The position numbers and the translations under genes are program-made. Positions 9,540-21,200 of a stretch of 64,000 bases of DNA are shown here, piece after piece. Within the stretch, counting starts at the first letter, position 1. Each line of letters opens with the position of its first letter. This DNA is from Euryodendron excelsum (taxonomy: Eukaryota; Streptophyta; Magnoliopsida; Ericales; Pentaphylacaceae): assembly GCA_033060915.1 (NCBI GenBank), contig CM065398.1:4462501-4526500 (forward strand). The letters run 5' to 3'. The notes below the pieces were generated by a model that was given only the letters and a program-made list of their open reading frames with translations, was not told where the DNA came from and did no database searches.

Positions 9540-11330
9540 TCTCTCTCTCCAAGAATTTCCTCCTAAAAATCTCTTCTTCAACATACTTTCCTAAAACTCT
9601 CCTCTCCAAAATGGTTTTCTAAAAACTCTTTCCAAAATCTATTTTTCAAAATCTCTCTTTTTCAACTCCTTTCCAAAATCCTCTCCCCAAAATCCACTTT
9701 TTAAAAACGCTCCCTAAAAATCTTTCCAAAAACTCTCTTTTCCAAAATCTCCCTTCTAGAAATTCCCCCCTAGGATCTTCTTTCCAAAATCTACATTTCC
9801 AAAAACACACTTTCCAAAACTCCTTCTCTTTAAAATCTTTTTCCAAAAACTCCCTCTTCAAAATCTTTCCAAAAACTCCTTCCTAGGATTCCCTTCTAGA
9901 AAACCTTTGTTTCTAAAAAACGCACTTTCTAAAAATCCCTTTTCCTTAGAGCCCAAGTCAAGCCCTAGAACCCACAATTAGGAAACCCTAAATCTTCTTC
10001 CCAAAAACATGGTTTTCAAACTTTGCCCCAAACCTAGGTTTCCAAAACCTCTTGTTTTTACATCCAAACTATACATATTTTCAAAATCTATTTTCTATGT
10101 CAAAACATCAATTTTTCCAAATCTAGGGTTTTTAGAATTTCCCTTTCCAAATCCTTGCCAAATCCTTTCTTCCCTTTAGGAAACCGAATCAAATCTCCCC
10201 GTTTAGGAAACTAGATCCCGTCCTCCGTTTTTGGAAACAAAATCAAACCTTCTCTTTTCAAAACAAAATCAAACCTTTCTTAATACAAACATTTCCTAAT
10301 TCAATTCCTTCCTAAACCATAAGTTTACTAAACCTAAACTTTAAACCTTTCCTTAAATTTCAAAATCCAACTCTTTCCTAATTCAAATCCTTCCTAAAAT
10401 TCTACTTTCCTAAATCTTAAGTTTCCAAAACTTGAACGTAAAAATCTTTCCTAAGTTTTAAAATTCAACCTTCCAATCTTTCCTAATTCAACCCTTTCCT
10501 AATTCTACCCTTTTCCAAAATCTTTTTCAAGTCTAAGCTTTCGAATCTTTCCTAAACTCAAACCCTTCCTAATCCTAAGATTTTCTAAAACTCTAAAACT
10601 TTCTAAATCTTAAACTTTCTAAATTTCAAATCTTTCCAAATTCAAAACTTTCCAAATTTGAAACCTTCTTAAGTTAAATCTTTCTAAACCTAAAAACTTT
10701 CTAAATTCTAAACTTTCCAAAACTTTAAAATCTCTTCAAATCTAAAACTTTTCTAAACTCAAATCTTTCTTAATTCAAACATTTCCTAAACTGAAAACTT
10801 TCCTTTTTCCAAAACTTTCTAAATTCAAAACTTTCCAATTTTCAAAACTTCCTAATTTCAAAACCTTTCCTAAAACAACACTTTCCTAAGTTGATACTTT
10901 CCTAATTCAAACTTTCCTAAGTTGAAGCTTCCCCATTTCAAAACTTTCCAAATTCAAAACTTCCCTTTTTCAAACATTTCAAAATTCAAAACTTTCTTAA
11001 TTCAAACCTTTCCTAATTCTAACTTTCCTAATTTCAAACTTTCCAAAAATGACACTTTTCTAAATTCGAAACTTTCCTAATCTAAATTTTTCCTAAATTC
11101 CAAGTTTCCAAATCTTTTAAGATCTTTCCAAATCCAACATTCCAATCCAATCCTTCTTAATCTCAAGTCTAGGTTTCCTAAACCTCCTTCTTCCCAAAAC
11201 CAAGTCTTTTCAAATCAAAGTCCAATCTTTCCAATTTCAATTTCCAATCTCCTTTTCTAATCTCAAATCAAATCCAATTTTCAATTCAATCTCTTTCTTC
11301 CAATCCAATCTCTCTCTTCAAATCAATCTA
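9540..11330 (+). repeat. G-poor CT/A-rich tract of L2
   Basis: Degenerate AAACTTTCCTAA-type sequence equivalent to that in the A LTRs. Nothing coding is seen. Confidence 0.75.
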
Positions 11331-13779
11331 TTTTCAATCGGACTCCGGTCCGAACTACGACTGACCTGATTCCCCCAAAGGGATACGTAGGCAACCTTCA
11401 TAGGTGCGGTCACAATATTTTTCAAACTTTCAATTCCACCCTCATGGGTGTGGTTTCCAAAATCTTTCCAAATTTCAAATTCCAATCGATTTCTAAATTT
11501 AATTTCCTATTTCCAAGTTTTCAAAGTTTCCAATTTCAATTCCATCTCTTCAAATCTTTTTCAAATCAAGTCAATTTCTTTTCAAATCTATTTTTCAATT
11601 CTCTTATCTTGCACTTTCATCTCATGCATCATATTTATTTCAAACTTTGTTTTTCAAAGTGAATAGGGTTGAACCATAGTTAGTTAAAGACTCTCATAGG
11701 TGAATTTAGGGTAGATTGACATGTAGGTACCGAAAGGGCGGGGTAGGGTGATAGCTTAGTGTGTCTTCCCTACACGTAACCAACCTCCGAACCTAGATCA
11801 CTGATTTCAAAGACCAAAAGGAGTTATTTTTCTAAAAAGGGCTAAATGTTTTCCAAAAGGTTGCCAAACAACCTGTTTTCCTAAAAACCCTCTCTTGAGG
11901 AGATATTTTCAAAATCATTTTTCAAAAACCCTAAGTGTAATCTTCGGATTATGCTTAGTTTTTAGGTGACCTAACTCACCTTAATCAAGTTAGGTGGCGA
12001 CTCCGAATCTTTTTCAAAAGCCCTTTATTCAAACTAGTTTTTCAATTCAAACCTAGTCGCACTCATTCTTTTAGGAGGGTGAGTTCTAACGAGAGAGTAC
12101 AACATTTTTCCCGCTTGGGTGAGTATTCCTCGAGTGCGAAAAATCTGGGCGCGACACTCAAGAGTAGTTTAGGTTTTTCCTTTATAAAACTAGATAGGTG
12201 GAAGTCCAAAGGAAAATGTTCCCCCTTCCCCCCTGTTGAAATGTATTTCCATTCCTTTGTATCTTAAACCTAAAATTCAATGTACTTCTTTACTTTTGTG
12301 AATGAAGGTATGGAGGGTTGAAGATTCCCACTTGACGGTAAGGTACCTGCATGTAAGGGCAAACCCCCTATCTTCGAAAGTGAGCCAATGCATCATATGT
12401 AGTCTCCCTCTCATGCAAGGGCACCCCTAGGACATGCATTGCATAAAAATTTTCAAATCAAGGCACTAACTTCTCTTTTGTTTCTTGTCTTCTATCCTCC
12501 ACCTCCTCATCTCCAAGTACCCAGAGAACCAAAGATAGAAGCAAGACAAGAAGGGGGTTTTTCTAAACCATTCATTTATCATATTGTTCACATGATCACT
12601 TTTATTATTTTCATGCATCTATATCCATTCAGAGACAAGAGTTCCAAGAAACTCAAGTCATTTCATTCTCATGCATCTAATCAACCATAGAGAGAAAGGA
12701 GCAATCCGATCTCATGTTAATCGAACCTACCAAAACTCCTACGGGTTCTTAAACCCTAAGGATTCATGGCATGCATAGAACCATATCTCGAGAGAGGCCC
12801 AAATCTCTCTTAGTCTATGGAGGTGGGATTGCCCAAATAAAGAATCATTAACCGGCCCACGCCGAAAAGGTATTGTACTACATAATAGGGGCAAACCCCC
12901 ACCTCCCAAATGAACTTGTCATCATGCCTAGATTCCCTCAAAGAAGGGACCTCCATAGGACATGCATCACATAGAACCTCCAACTTCACATACTGACTGC
13001 ATTCTGTTTTTCTTTTTTTTTTGTGGGTCAGAGAGCATGACTGAATTCATGGAATCCCTCTAGCACCTCACCAGATTCAAACTCATGGAAGAATAAACCT
13101 AGTTGTTAGAAAAGGCCAAACCTACATCAAAGAGCAAGAAGAACTGACCGTCCACCTACAAGACATTACCTCCACGACATGTCGCAACAATCACCATCCA
13201 AGCAGAGGAGGACTTCAAGCAGAAGAGGACTTCACTATATGCGAAGTCTTGTCAGACTCGTACATTGCAACAACATAATCTTCTAACTTCCAAATGCATG
13301 CCAAATGTCCAGAACTCGCCATCCGTTGATACACCTGGTGAATGAAGCACCAAGGAGGTTGGCATAGTCCCAAAACCTTATTAAGGGTTAAGGGTTCTCA
13401 CCCAAAGGCCCATAAGAAAAGGGAGGTTTTCATAAAATTCGTCTGTTTCTTTTTTATCTATCTATTTCTTATATGTCTTAGTAAATAAACACACATGCCA
13501 TGCATTCATGATTTGAAATGAAAAAGATAAAGTTTCTAGTTTATCCCTTTATCTCATACTCTTGTGTACGATTATTACTTTTAGGGATCCTTTCCCACTT
13601 TGTAATGACTCGGCTTTAAGGATAGGATAGCATGGGCAACCCATTTAAAGAGGGGTTAAAACCTTTGAGAGACATAGAGAGAGTGAGAGATAGGAAGAAA
13701 ACAGTCTCAATAGAGAGGTGTGGAGTTCATTGAAAAGGCAACACTTGCGTGATATCCTGGCTAAGCGACAGGCAGCTGA

Positions 13780-15190
13780 GTACTCAAAATGATGAGAAGC
13801 CCTTATTCTATTTATCCCAAATAAACACTACCCTTTGCTCAACCCACTAGAGCTGTACATAATTTCTTTTTAGATACCCCAAACCAAGAACCATCCCCCA
13901 CATTAGGTTAAGTACAGAATAGTTGATTTGATAGAACATGTAGGGGTTTCACTGACAGAAACACATCATCCTTAGGAATATTGTCTAAATTTTGTACTAA
14001 GGCTTTATGGACTAAGCAATTCAATTTGAAATGATTAGAGGCCCTCAATTCTACTATCATACATAGAAATATCCCCTTTGCTTAACCCACTAGTGCCTCA
14101 CAGAAAGCAAAAGATTTTTGTCAACCTCGATCCGAAACCATCCCCCCACACTGGGGTAGACAAGCAGCAGAAGATCTGGCAGAGAATGTCATCGACCATC
14201 AAGCTGAAGTAACGTGAAGGCTCTATGGATCAAGCAATCTTATTCAAAATGAAGAAAGGCCCTCATTTCATTTCTCATACAGCTAAAAGCAACCCTTGTC
14301 AAACCTGTTGAGCCAGTTACCTTTTTCTAGAAAGAAACCCCCAACCTAGGGATCACCACCCACAATGGGTTAGATTGAGTTGTTAAGAAAAAGGTCAAAG
14401 GAGAAAAAGGGTTACAGAATTGTTCTTTTCATAAAAAGAAAGAAAAGAGATGAAAAAGAACAACAAAGGAAAAGAGTTGCCAAGGGGCAGGAGGCCGAAA
14501 ACAAAACATATTTGTGCTATCTTGAAGAACATATAAAAAGGCTAGAAGTCAGGGGACAAATGTCAGACAACTCTGTTACAAGGTCAAGGATTAGACTACA
14601 AGAAAGGTGAACTCTTTAAGAATATATGTTCAAAGGTGATCCTAGGTAATAAGGAAGCCTAGTAGAAGCAATAGGTTTGAGCCTTTACCCTTTCTTGTTG
14701 AACCCCAAACCATGGCCTACATTACAACCCTACTAAAGTCCACTCTGATTGAGAAAGATTGCTTGATCTAAATGAGCCAGATATGTTTATGAAGCTAAAG
14801 GAGGATATCAGGGGATGAAACCCCACTGGAAGACCAACCAAGGATGGTGCAGATCTAAACCCTATTGGAAATAACTTCAAATTTGAGCCTACATATCCCG
14901 TTCGTTTATAAACCCCTTAACCTAGCCTACGTCACGGTCCAAATTAAAGTCCTCTGTGATCAAAGAAAATTGCTTAGTCCAAATAAGCCTGAACAATACC
15001 AAGACAACTAGGATGAGAAAGGAAGGAATGCAAGGGGCAATCTCATGCTCCAAGGTATGCTCAGATTATTTTGGTTTAAACAACCCACTAAAAGAAGATC
15101 TTTGAGCCTAAATATCCCTTTGTTTCTTACAACCCCTAAACCTAGCCTACATTACAGTCCTAAAAGAAGTTTTCTCGCATTGAGGGCTTA
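13780..15190 (+). repeat. Degenerate ~210-240-bp internal tandem repeats in A
   Basis: One unit type repeats AAGCAAT..., GAGGCCCTCA and AACCCACTAG-like segments near 13780-13870, 14010-14110 and 14230-14320. A second type repeats CCCCTAAACCTAGCCTACAT-like segments near 14700, 14920 and 15130. Element B has fewer units (near 45200 and 45440, and near 44440 and 44680). Confidence 0.6.
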
Positions 15191-15195
15191 GCTGT

Positions 15196-15393
15196 TTATC
15201 GCTCTACAAAGGGCATGCGAGTTGTCGCTCTAGCCATGGGGGCATTTTGGAAATCAGAGAGAGAAAACCAAGTGAGATTAGAAAAATCCCAAACAGTAAC
15301 CCTGTAGAAAGTAGGGATAGAATAGCAAACCGAAAGGTTAAGATCCCTGGAGAATGGTGTAAATGCTATCACACCTCGATGAGAATGAGACAA
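15196..15393 (-). other. Small conserved antisense reading frame (65 codons)
   Basis: The frame runs from MSHSHRGVIAF to ATTRMPFVER. Element B has a colinear 65-codon frame (44208-44405) with the same start and stop and about a dozen amino-acid differences. It lies downstream of the antisense ORF remnant in the same orientation. It could be a real small ORF, an exon, or chance conservation of a recent repeat. I recognise no family. Confidence 0.25.
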
Positions 15394-15738
15394 AACTAAA
15401 TAGGGCAGAATCTTGGAAAGGAACAGAATCCTAAAAGTATGGGCCCAAGGGGCAATCCTGGGGTTTTCTTTGTAAACAGCTTATATACTTGCAGTACTAA
15501 ATGCATCCATGACATGTATAAACTGTACATCCATTAAATTCTAGTTCGTATCTATTCATGTATTCACCAAAGGCATGGCATGCATTCAATTTCATTCCTG
15601 TATGTACATTCATCCAAAAGTAAAACATGCATTAAATTCCATTCCTCTATAAACTTGTGCATTCATAACAAATATATACATAAAAAAAAAAGTAGAACAT
15701 GCAAAATAAGTCAGACACCTAATGCCATGTGCATCTAT

Positions 15739-15828
15739 AAAAAAAAAATAAAAAATATATATATAATATGCATAAATAAACTATTTTTGTACAAAAACTA
15801 ACTCTATGTCTTTCTCTCTCTCTCTCTC
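15739..15828. repeat. AT- and CT-microsatellites
   Basis: An A-run followed by (TA)n near 15739-15775 and a (TC)n tract at about 15813-15828, inside the internal region of A. Confidence 0.85.
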
Positions 15829-15849
15829 AAATAAGAAACAGGGAACAAG

Positions 15850-16926
15850 TTAAACGCAAAAAGGAGCTAGAACCACCACTCTGATATCTACAGCACCGTT
15901 ACACACCTCAGAAAGCTTAGATATCCATGACCGACAAGAAACAGAGAATGGGGCAATGACCCACCCTCGACCTCCCCAATCAAATGACTCCTGACTCAAG
16001 ATACCATGTATGCTCAAAAAGGGGAGTAACGAATAAGTGTTTGATCGCTCAAAGCTGGAATAATGAAGCATATCCCCGAAAATGAGCATTGACCCCCGAC
16101 TGGAGTCTGGTAAGGCTCACGAAGGTCTCTCCCACAACCATAGGAGCATAGGAGTGCCCCTCACTAATCTTGACAAGCAGTGCACATAACCGACAGTCGA
16201 CCAAGTCATCCCCCCTAGTGGAAACATCAACAAGATTAGGAGACGCAGAGCTAGGTAGGGCTACCTTGGAGAAATGGACCAATCTTGAGGAATATGCCAG
16301 TCCCCTATCTATTGCAAACTCAAAATGAGAGAAACAAGAACTTCACTGGGACACGAGAAAACTGGGGCAGCAGATAAGAAGAAAAGGCCGCACAACGGAG
16401 CCCAAGCTGAGAAGAGACAATCGCGATGCAGCCATTAGGAAAAGTAGGTCCCATAATGTCAGCTGAACTATTCCGAAGACCTAGGAGGGAGCCATACTCA
16501 TAAGGAGTAGGGGCAAGCTCACATTCCCCAAGAAAGACGGGTCAGGTGGCCAAAAGGGAACCATTGCCAGAAGACAAGCTGCGCCAATAGGAGAGAAACC
16601 ATGCAACCAAAGAACCGGTGAAAAATGTCTTGCTCACCTGGAAGATATTCATCATACCAAATCCACAGTCGACTCAAAATAGCATCGACCATCCTAAAGG
16701 TCAAAAGGTGGGAAACTTCAACATCCATTTTCTCTTCAAAGGCTGGCTTGACTAAAAGGAAGGGGTCGACTGGAGATCTACTCTCCCTCCCACTCTGGCT
16801 AGAGGATGCTCGATTGGCAGAGTGCTAACTACCCCTAGAGCGGCTGGAGCTGCCGGTGGAATCTGTCCGAGCCGCCTTCCCCGAGCTGCGTCTCCTCTCA
16901 GAACCATCATCACCTGCATCTGCCAT
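15850..16926 (-). pseudogene. Antisense ORF remnant of element A (plant-mobile-domain/DUF7745-like)
   Basis: Read antisense to the element, an ATG at 16926 opens MADAGDDGSERRRSS, a Ser/Arg-rich start, stopped after 33 residues. The same frame continues past the stop with LLTFRMVDAILSRLWIWYDE and FGCMVSLLLAQLVFWQWFPF, stops again at 16519, and a shifted frame resumes with CRLCALLVKISEGHSYAPMV and ETFVSLTRLQSGVNAHFRGY. The VxETF...G(Y/C)A.L.QLW pattern recalls the plant mobile domain/DUF7745 class carried by plant transposons. A CTTTTCAG/G acceptor-like site sits directly before the ATG, so an upstream exon is possible. Several stops and at least one frameshift make it non-functional. Antisense ORFs between pol and 3' LTR are known in Tat-lineage elements; the family assignment here is by eye. 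Confidence 0.55.
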
Positions 16927-17039
16927 CCTGAAAAGGTAAGCCAAGGTAAGATGTGTTAATATACAAACACAAAAAAAAATAATAATAATAAATAATAACA
17001 AAAAGATTTCAGATGATAGGTCAAAAATGAAATTTCTAC

Positions 17040-17840
17040 ACATCTTGATTTTCCAACTTCAAATCAAATTTCAAGGGTTTTCTGTCTTTTTCCTTCAAAA
17101 AGATTTTATTTCTAAAACCTTTTCTAACTCTTTTCCTAATTTCTAAAAATTTTGGCAGAGTTTTGTTTGAAAATGGCCCCTACAACACCCATGACATCAA
17201 CACAAAATACAAAACATGCACTCCACAACACTACAATCACATAACATCCGCACTCGCGCACATTTTTTTAATTTTTTGAAATTATCAAAACACATATTTT
17301 ATTTTTTCAATAAATCAATGGTTTCCAAAAATGGCTTAAAATTCTTCAAAATCATTTCAAATGTTTTTCAAAAATATTCCTACATTTTTCGAATGTTAAA
17401 CTCTAAGGAATTTCATCAATTTCTTGAGTTTTCTCATTTTCCTAAATTTTCTAAGTATTTTCATATTTTTCAAAAAATCAAAATTCACTGAGTTTTCAAA
17501 AAATCACGAAACTTAACACTGTTGTTAAACACATTTTTCTCAGGCACATTGCATAAAAATCTAGCCAGAGAACCCAATGCCCAAGCCTGCAGGAACAAAT
17601 TTCCTATTCCTACAGAAAACCCCCTTCACATATTCACATATAATTACTCAAATTCAATCATACAAGCACCAAAATGCAAAAATACCTTCACCATCATGTT
17701 CAAAACATATCAAAACATCAATTTCCACTATTCACATGATTCAAATGAAGTTCTACACATCAAAATCAACAAAAGTTTGAAAACTCACTTTTTGAAAGTT
17801 CTCCGGTGAAATCTTCTCTTCCGGCGACTTTTCTGGTGAC
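17040..17840 (+). other. A/T-rich spacer of element A
   Basis: Low-GC sequence with many AAAATTTC-type words. Three short frames are compositional. Nothing else is recognised. Confidence 0.6.
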
Positions 17841-18216
17841 GTGATCTCCTTCCAGCAGTCACCCGTGGTCTCCAAGAAGTGCTCCTTCAATGTCCAAGTT
17901 TGCTTCCTCGCAATGCCTCTCAGATTTGCAAAAACTCTTCAAAATGCCGCAACTGTTCGAACCAGAAATTTTTCTGGTTTTGTTCCCAAGCCTAGTGCCA
18001 CTAGCAGAGGCGCCAAGCTTTTTCTGCCAAAGGCGCCACTCCTAGTGGCGCAAGTGTCCAATTCTGGGCAGCTTTGCCCCCTTTTCCGCCAAATCTCATT
18101 TTTGAAGGCCTTTTTGGCCCGATATCCATTTTTGACCCCCGTTGTCGAAAAATTGCCAATGTCTGTCCCTCCGACTGCCTTGCGGTCAACATGGGACTCT
18201 TACTTTTATCATTTTC

Positions 18217-18249
18217 TGTCTTTGACAAGCAAAGACAAAAAAAGAGGGG
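18217..18249 (+). other. Polypurine tract of A with adjacent hairpin
   Basis: ACAAAAAAAGAGGGGCAGC lies immediately before the 3' LTR and would prime plus-strand synthesis. Just upstream GTCTTTG and CAAAGAC pair around ACAAG. Element B keeps both the hairpin and AGAAAAAGAGGGGCAGC. Confidence 0.75.
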
Positions 18250-18253
18250 CAGC

Positions 18254-21200
18254 TGTAAGCACCCCATTTTTGACCGCTCAACAGTCTACACTCCGTCCAG
18301 ACTTGTACTCAAGTCAATATGGACGTATTCTAATCGAAATCAGCTCTCTAAGTCTAATCTCATCAATTCAATGCTTCGCGGGCCCCACTGGGCCCAAAGA
18401 GAAGCAAAATGACCAAAATGACCTTAGGGGCATTATCCTTTCCTTATTCCGAATCAGGCACGTCTTTCTGAAACCGGTAAGACCCCTTTCCAATTCCTTT
18501 CCATTTTCAATTCCAATCTCTCTCTCGAGACAGTTTATTCGTCGAGATGGTAAATCCACTTTAATCAGGCACATCTTCTGAAGACAGTAAATCCCCTTTC
18601 CAATTCCAAATTAGGCACGTCTTTTCGAAGACGGTAAGACCCCTTTCCAATTCCAAATCAGGCACGTCTTTCCAAAGACGGTAAGTCCCCTTTCCAATTC
18701 CAATCCCTCTCTCGAGACAGTTGATTCCTGGAGACGGTAAATCTACTCCAATTAGGCGTGTATTTCCAAGGACAATAAGACCCCTTTCTAATTCCAATCC
18801 CTCTCTCGAGACAGTTTATTCCTCAAGACGATCCGACACGTTTTTCAAAGAAAATCTCTTCGAAGCGGTAAGTCCCTTTAAACCTGTCAATTGGGACGAG
18901 ACCCCAAGTCCCCTAGATGGTAGAACGGTCCACTTTTGGCGCCTACTAGCCCGCCAATGTAGAAATGTCCGTTTAGGCACGCCTTCCAAAAAAGTTGACT
19001 TCTCAGGCGCTAAGTCCCCTTTAGCAGCTTTCCGAGATCAGGCAGTCTCGGGAATGATCACGAACCGTCAGAGTAATAGAAATACTTGCAAACATCGCAA
19101 CCGTCAGAGTAGCGAAAATACTTGTAAACAAGTCGATATAGGGAATTGCCAACAAACCCCTGTATCACGCGACCGCCGTCAGAGTGGCAGAAACACTCAA
19201 AACCCAGGTCAACACCGGTGCCTACTAGCCCACTTCGGTGAAAAATGACCAAACTGCCCCTTGGGCCTATTCCGAGACTTTTCGGTCAAGATGACCATTT
19301 TGCCCCTAAACATCCGAACGCCCTGAGAACCACACCGGCTCTGGGTAACAAACCGGTAACCTTCTGAGATTGCTTCTTATAGTATTCTCAACCTTCCTTT
19401 ACCTTTCCGGATCATTCTGAGTCAGTTCTGGCAAACCCGGTGCGGAATGACCGTTTTGCCCCTAGTGGGCCGATCTCCTTTTTCGACCACACTGGCTCTG
19501 GATATCAAACCGGTAACCTCTTGACATTGCTTCTTATAGTATTCTCAACCTTCTTTTACCTTTTCGGATCATTCCGAGTCAGTTCTGACAAACTCTGTAC
19601 AAAATGACGGTTTTGCCCCTAGTGGGCTGGTTACCTTTTTCGACCACACCGGCTCTGGGTATCAAATTGGCAACCTTTGGGAACATTCTGAATAATGTTT
19701 TCAAATCTCGAGTCTTCTTCTGGGACAATTCGAGTCCATCCTGATGGCTTCTCAATCCGATTGGCCGTTTTGCCCCTAAAGGCTCAATTAACCCTTCCGA
19801 CACTTCCTATCCTCAGTTTTCTAGTCAAATACCTCTAGGACAATGTTTTAAGTGTTCCTGCTCCTTTCCGACCTTCCGGGTCATTCCCGGCCTCTTCAAA
19901 TCATTCCCGAATTTTTCGAAGTCGATCCTAGTGAAGCCAAGCTACAAATTGCATGGTCGTCACTAGTACAGGCACCCAAATCTAGTCAATAATACGTTGC
20001 TTGCCGATGTAAATACTTTCCTAACTGGCTGGCGCCCCTAGGAGTGGCGCCACGAGGAAAATTGGCCTAGCGCCATTGCAACAGGCGCCAAGTCTATCCC
20101 ATCTCTATAAATATAAAGCCTCCTCCAACGTGAAAGGGGTCCGTAAACTCAGTCTAAAAGTGCCAATATTCGATATATACAGAGCTCGCACACTTTTAAA
20201 ACCCTAGCTCTTCTAGGTTTTCCAAACCCTAGCCACCATACACTAAACCCTAGCCTCCTATACACTCATACACACTCCTATACACATATACACTAGCCTC
20301 CAACCCTCCATTGAAGACTTGAATTGCTGCAACTACGAAGATTTGAAGACCGAAGACGAGCCCTCGAAGATCAAGACTGAAGTGAACCGAAGACCGAAGA
20401 AAAGCAAGGCGCACAAAATAAACAAGACATAAGGTAGGCTTTCATTTTACGTTTCTACACTCCCCCCTCTCTCTTCTGTCTCCTAGCCCACTTGGATTTT
20501 CTCTATTTTAATCCCCCATCTCTTTCCTCCCCTTTCTTTGCATGCTTGAAACAAGGGGACTCCCTGTCCATGTGTAGGATTAGACTATTGGAGGGTCACC
20601 GTGTCGGGGGCTTTCCTTTAGGCTAACCGGAGACCACGTGGGTTCGGCCCTCTTGATTATGTGGTGAAGGCTTAACCTTGTATGTTCACGACCCCAAATT
20701 TGCATTATGCATATCATGATCTTGCATCTCCCAAAAATCATTTTCAAACTCGTTTTTCAAAGCTTGCATTAAACTTGTTTTCAAAAGTGCATCAAAATCT
20801 CCTTTTTCAAAGCATGTTTTCAAAATCACAATCCTAGGGTGATTCTAGCCTTTCCATGGCTAGGAATGCTTTAGGAAAGTGTTACATTTAAAGTGACTTT
20901 CATGGTCCATATTTTCAAATCTTGTTATTTTCAAAACCACTTTCCTAAAGTGGTTCTAACCTTCTTATGGTTAGAATCGCTTTAGGAAAGTGAGATGTTT
21001 TTATACCTTCTAAAAACCCTCTTTTCAAAAGTCTCTCTTCTTAAAAATCTCTTTTTCAACATACTTTCCTAAAACTCTCATTTCCAAAGTTGTTTTCAAA
21101 AACCCCCTCCAAAAATCTATTTTTCAAAACTCCCTTTTTCAACTCCTTTCCAAAATACTCTCCCCGAAATCCACTTTCTAAAAACGTTCCCTAAAAATCT

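Larger units (their letters stand above)
6433..12156 (+). mobile_element. Solo LTR L2 nested in element A
   Basis: This 5724-bp LTR of the same family (TGTAAGCACCCT...GGGCGCGACA) has no primer site after it and no internal region. It is flanked by the 5-bp duplication CTCAA (6428-6432 and 12157-12161). Element B carries the uninterrupted version of the target (GAAGACTCAAGAGTAGG on its sense strand, near 47085-47105), which confirms the insertion. L2 is the longest LTR here because of its expanded minisatellites. A solo LTR is expected to arise by recombination between the two LTRs of a former complete element. Confidence 0.93.
12157..18253 (+). other. Internal region of element A, 3' part (no gag-pol)
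   Basis: About 6.1 kb from the second CTCAA copy to the 3' LTR. It holds degenerate ~210-240-bp tandem units (about 13780-15190), an antisense ORF remnant (15850-16926), CT and AT microsatellites (15739-15828), an A/T-rich stretch (17040-17800), a GGCGCC-containing segment (about 17990-18050) and the polypurine tract. It matches element B (41501-47090, inverted) over most of its length. No retroviral enzyme motif was found in either strand. Confidence 0.85.

Noticed and set aside
17841..18581. 246-codon open frame in element A
   Set aside because: It crosses the polypurine tract and the LTR boundary, matches no family, and the B counterpart stops earlier. Similarity is only that of the DNA.
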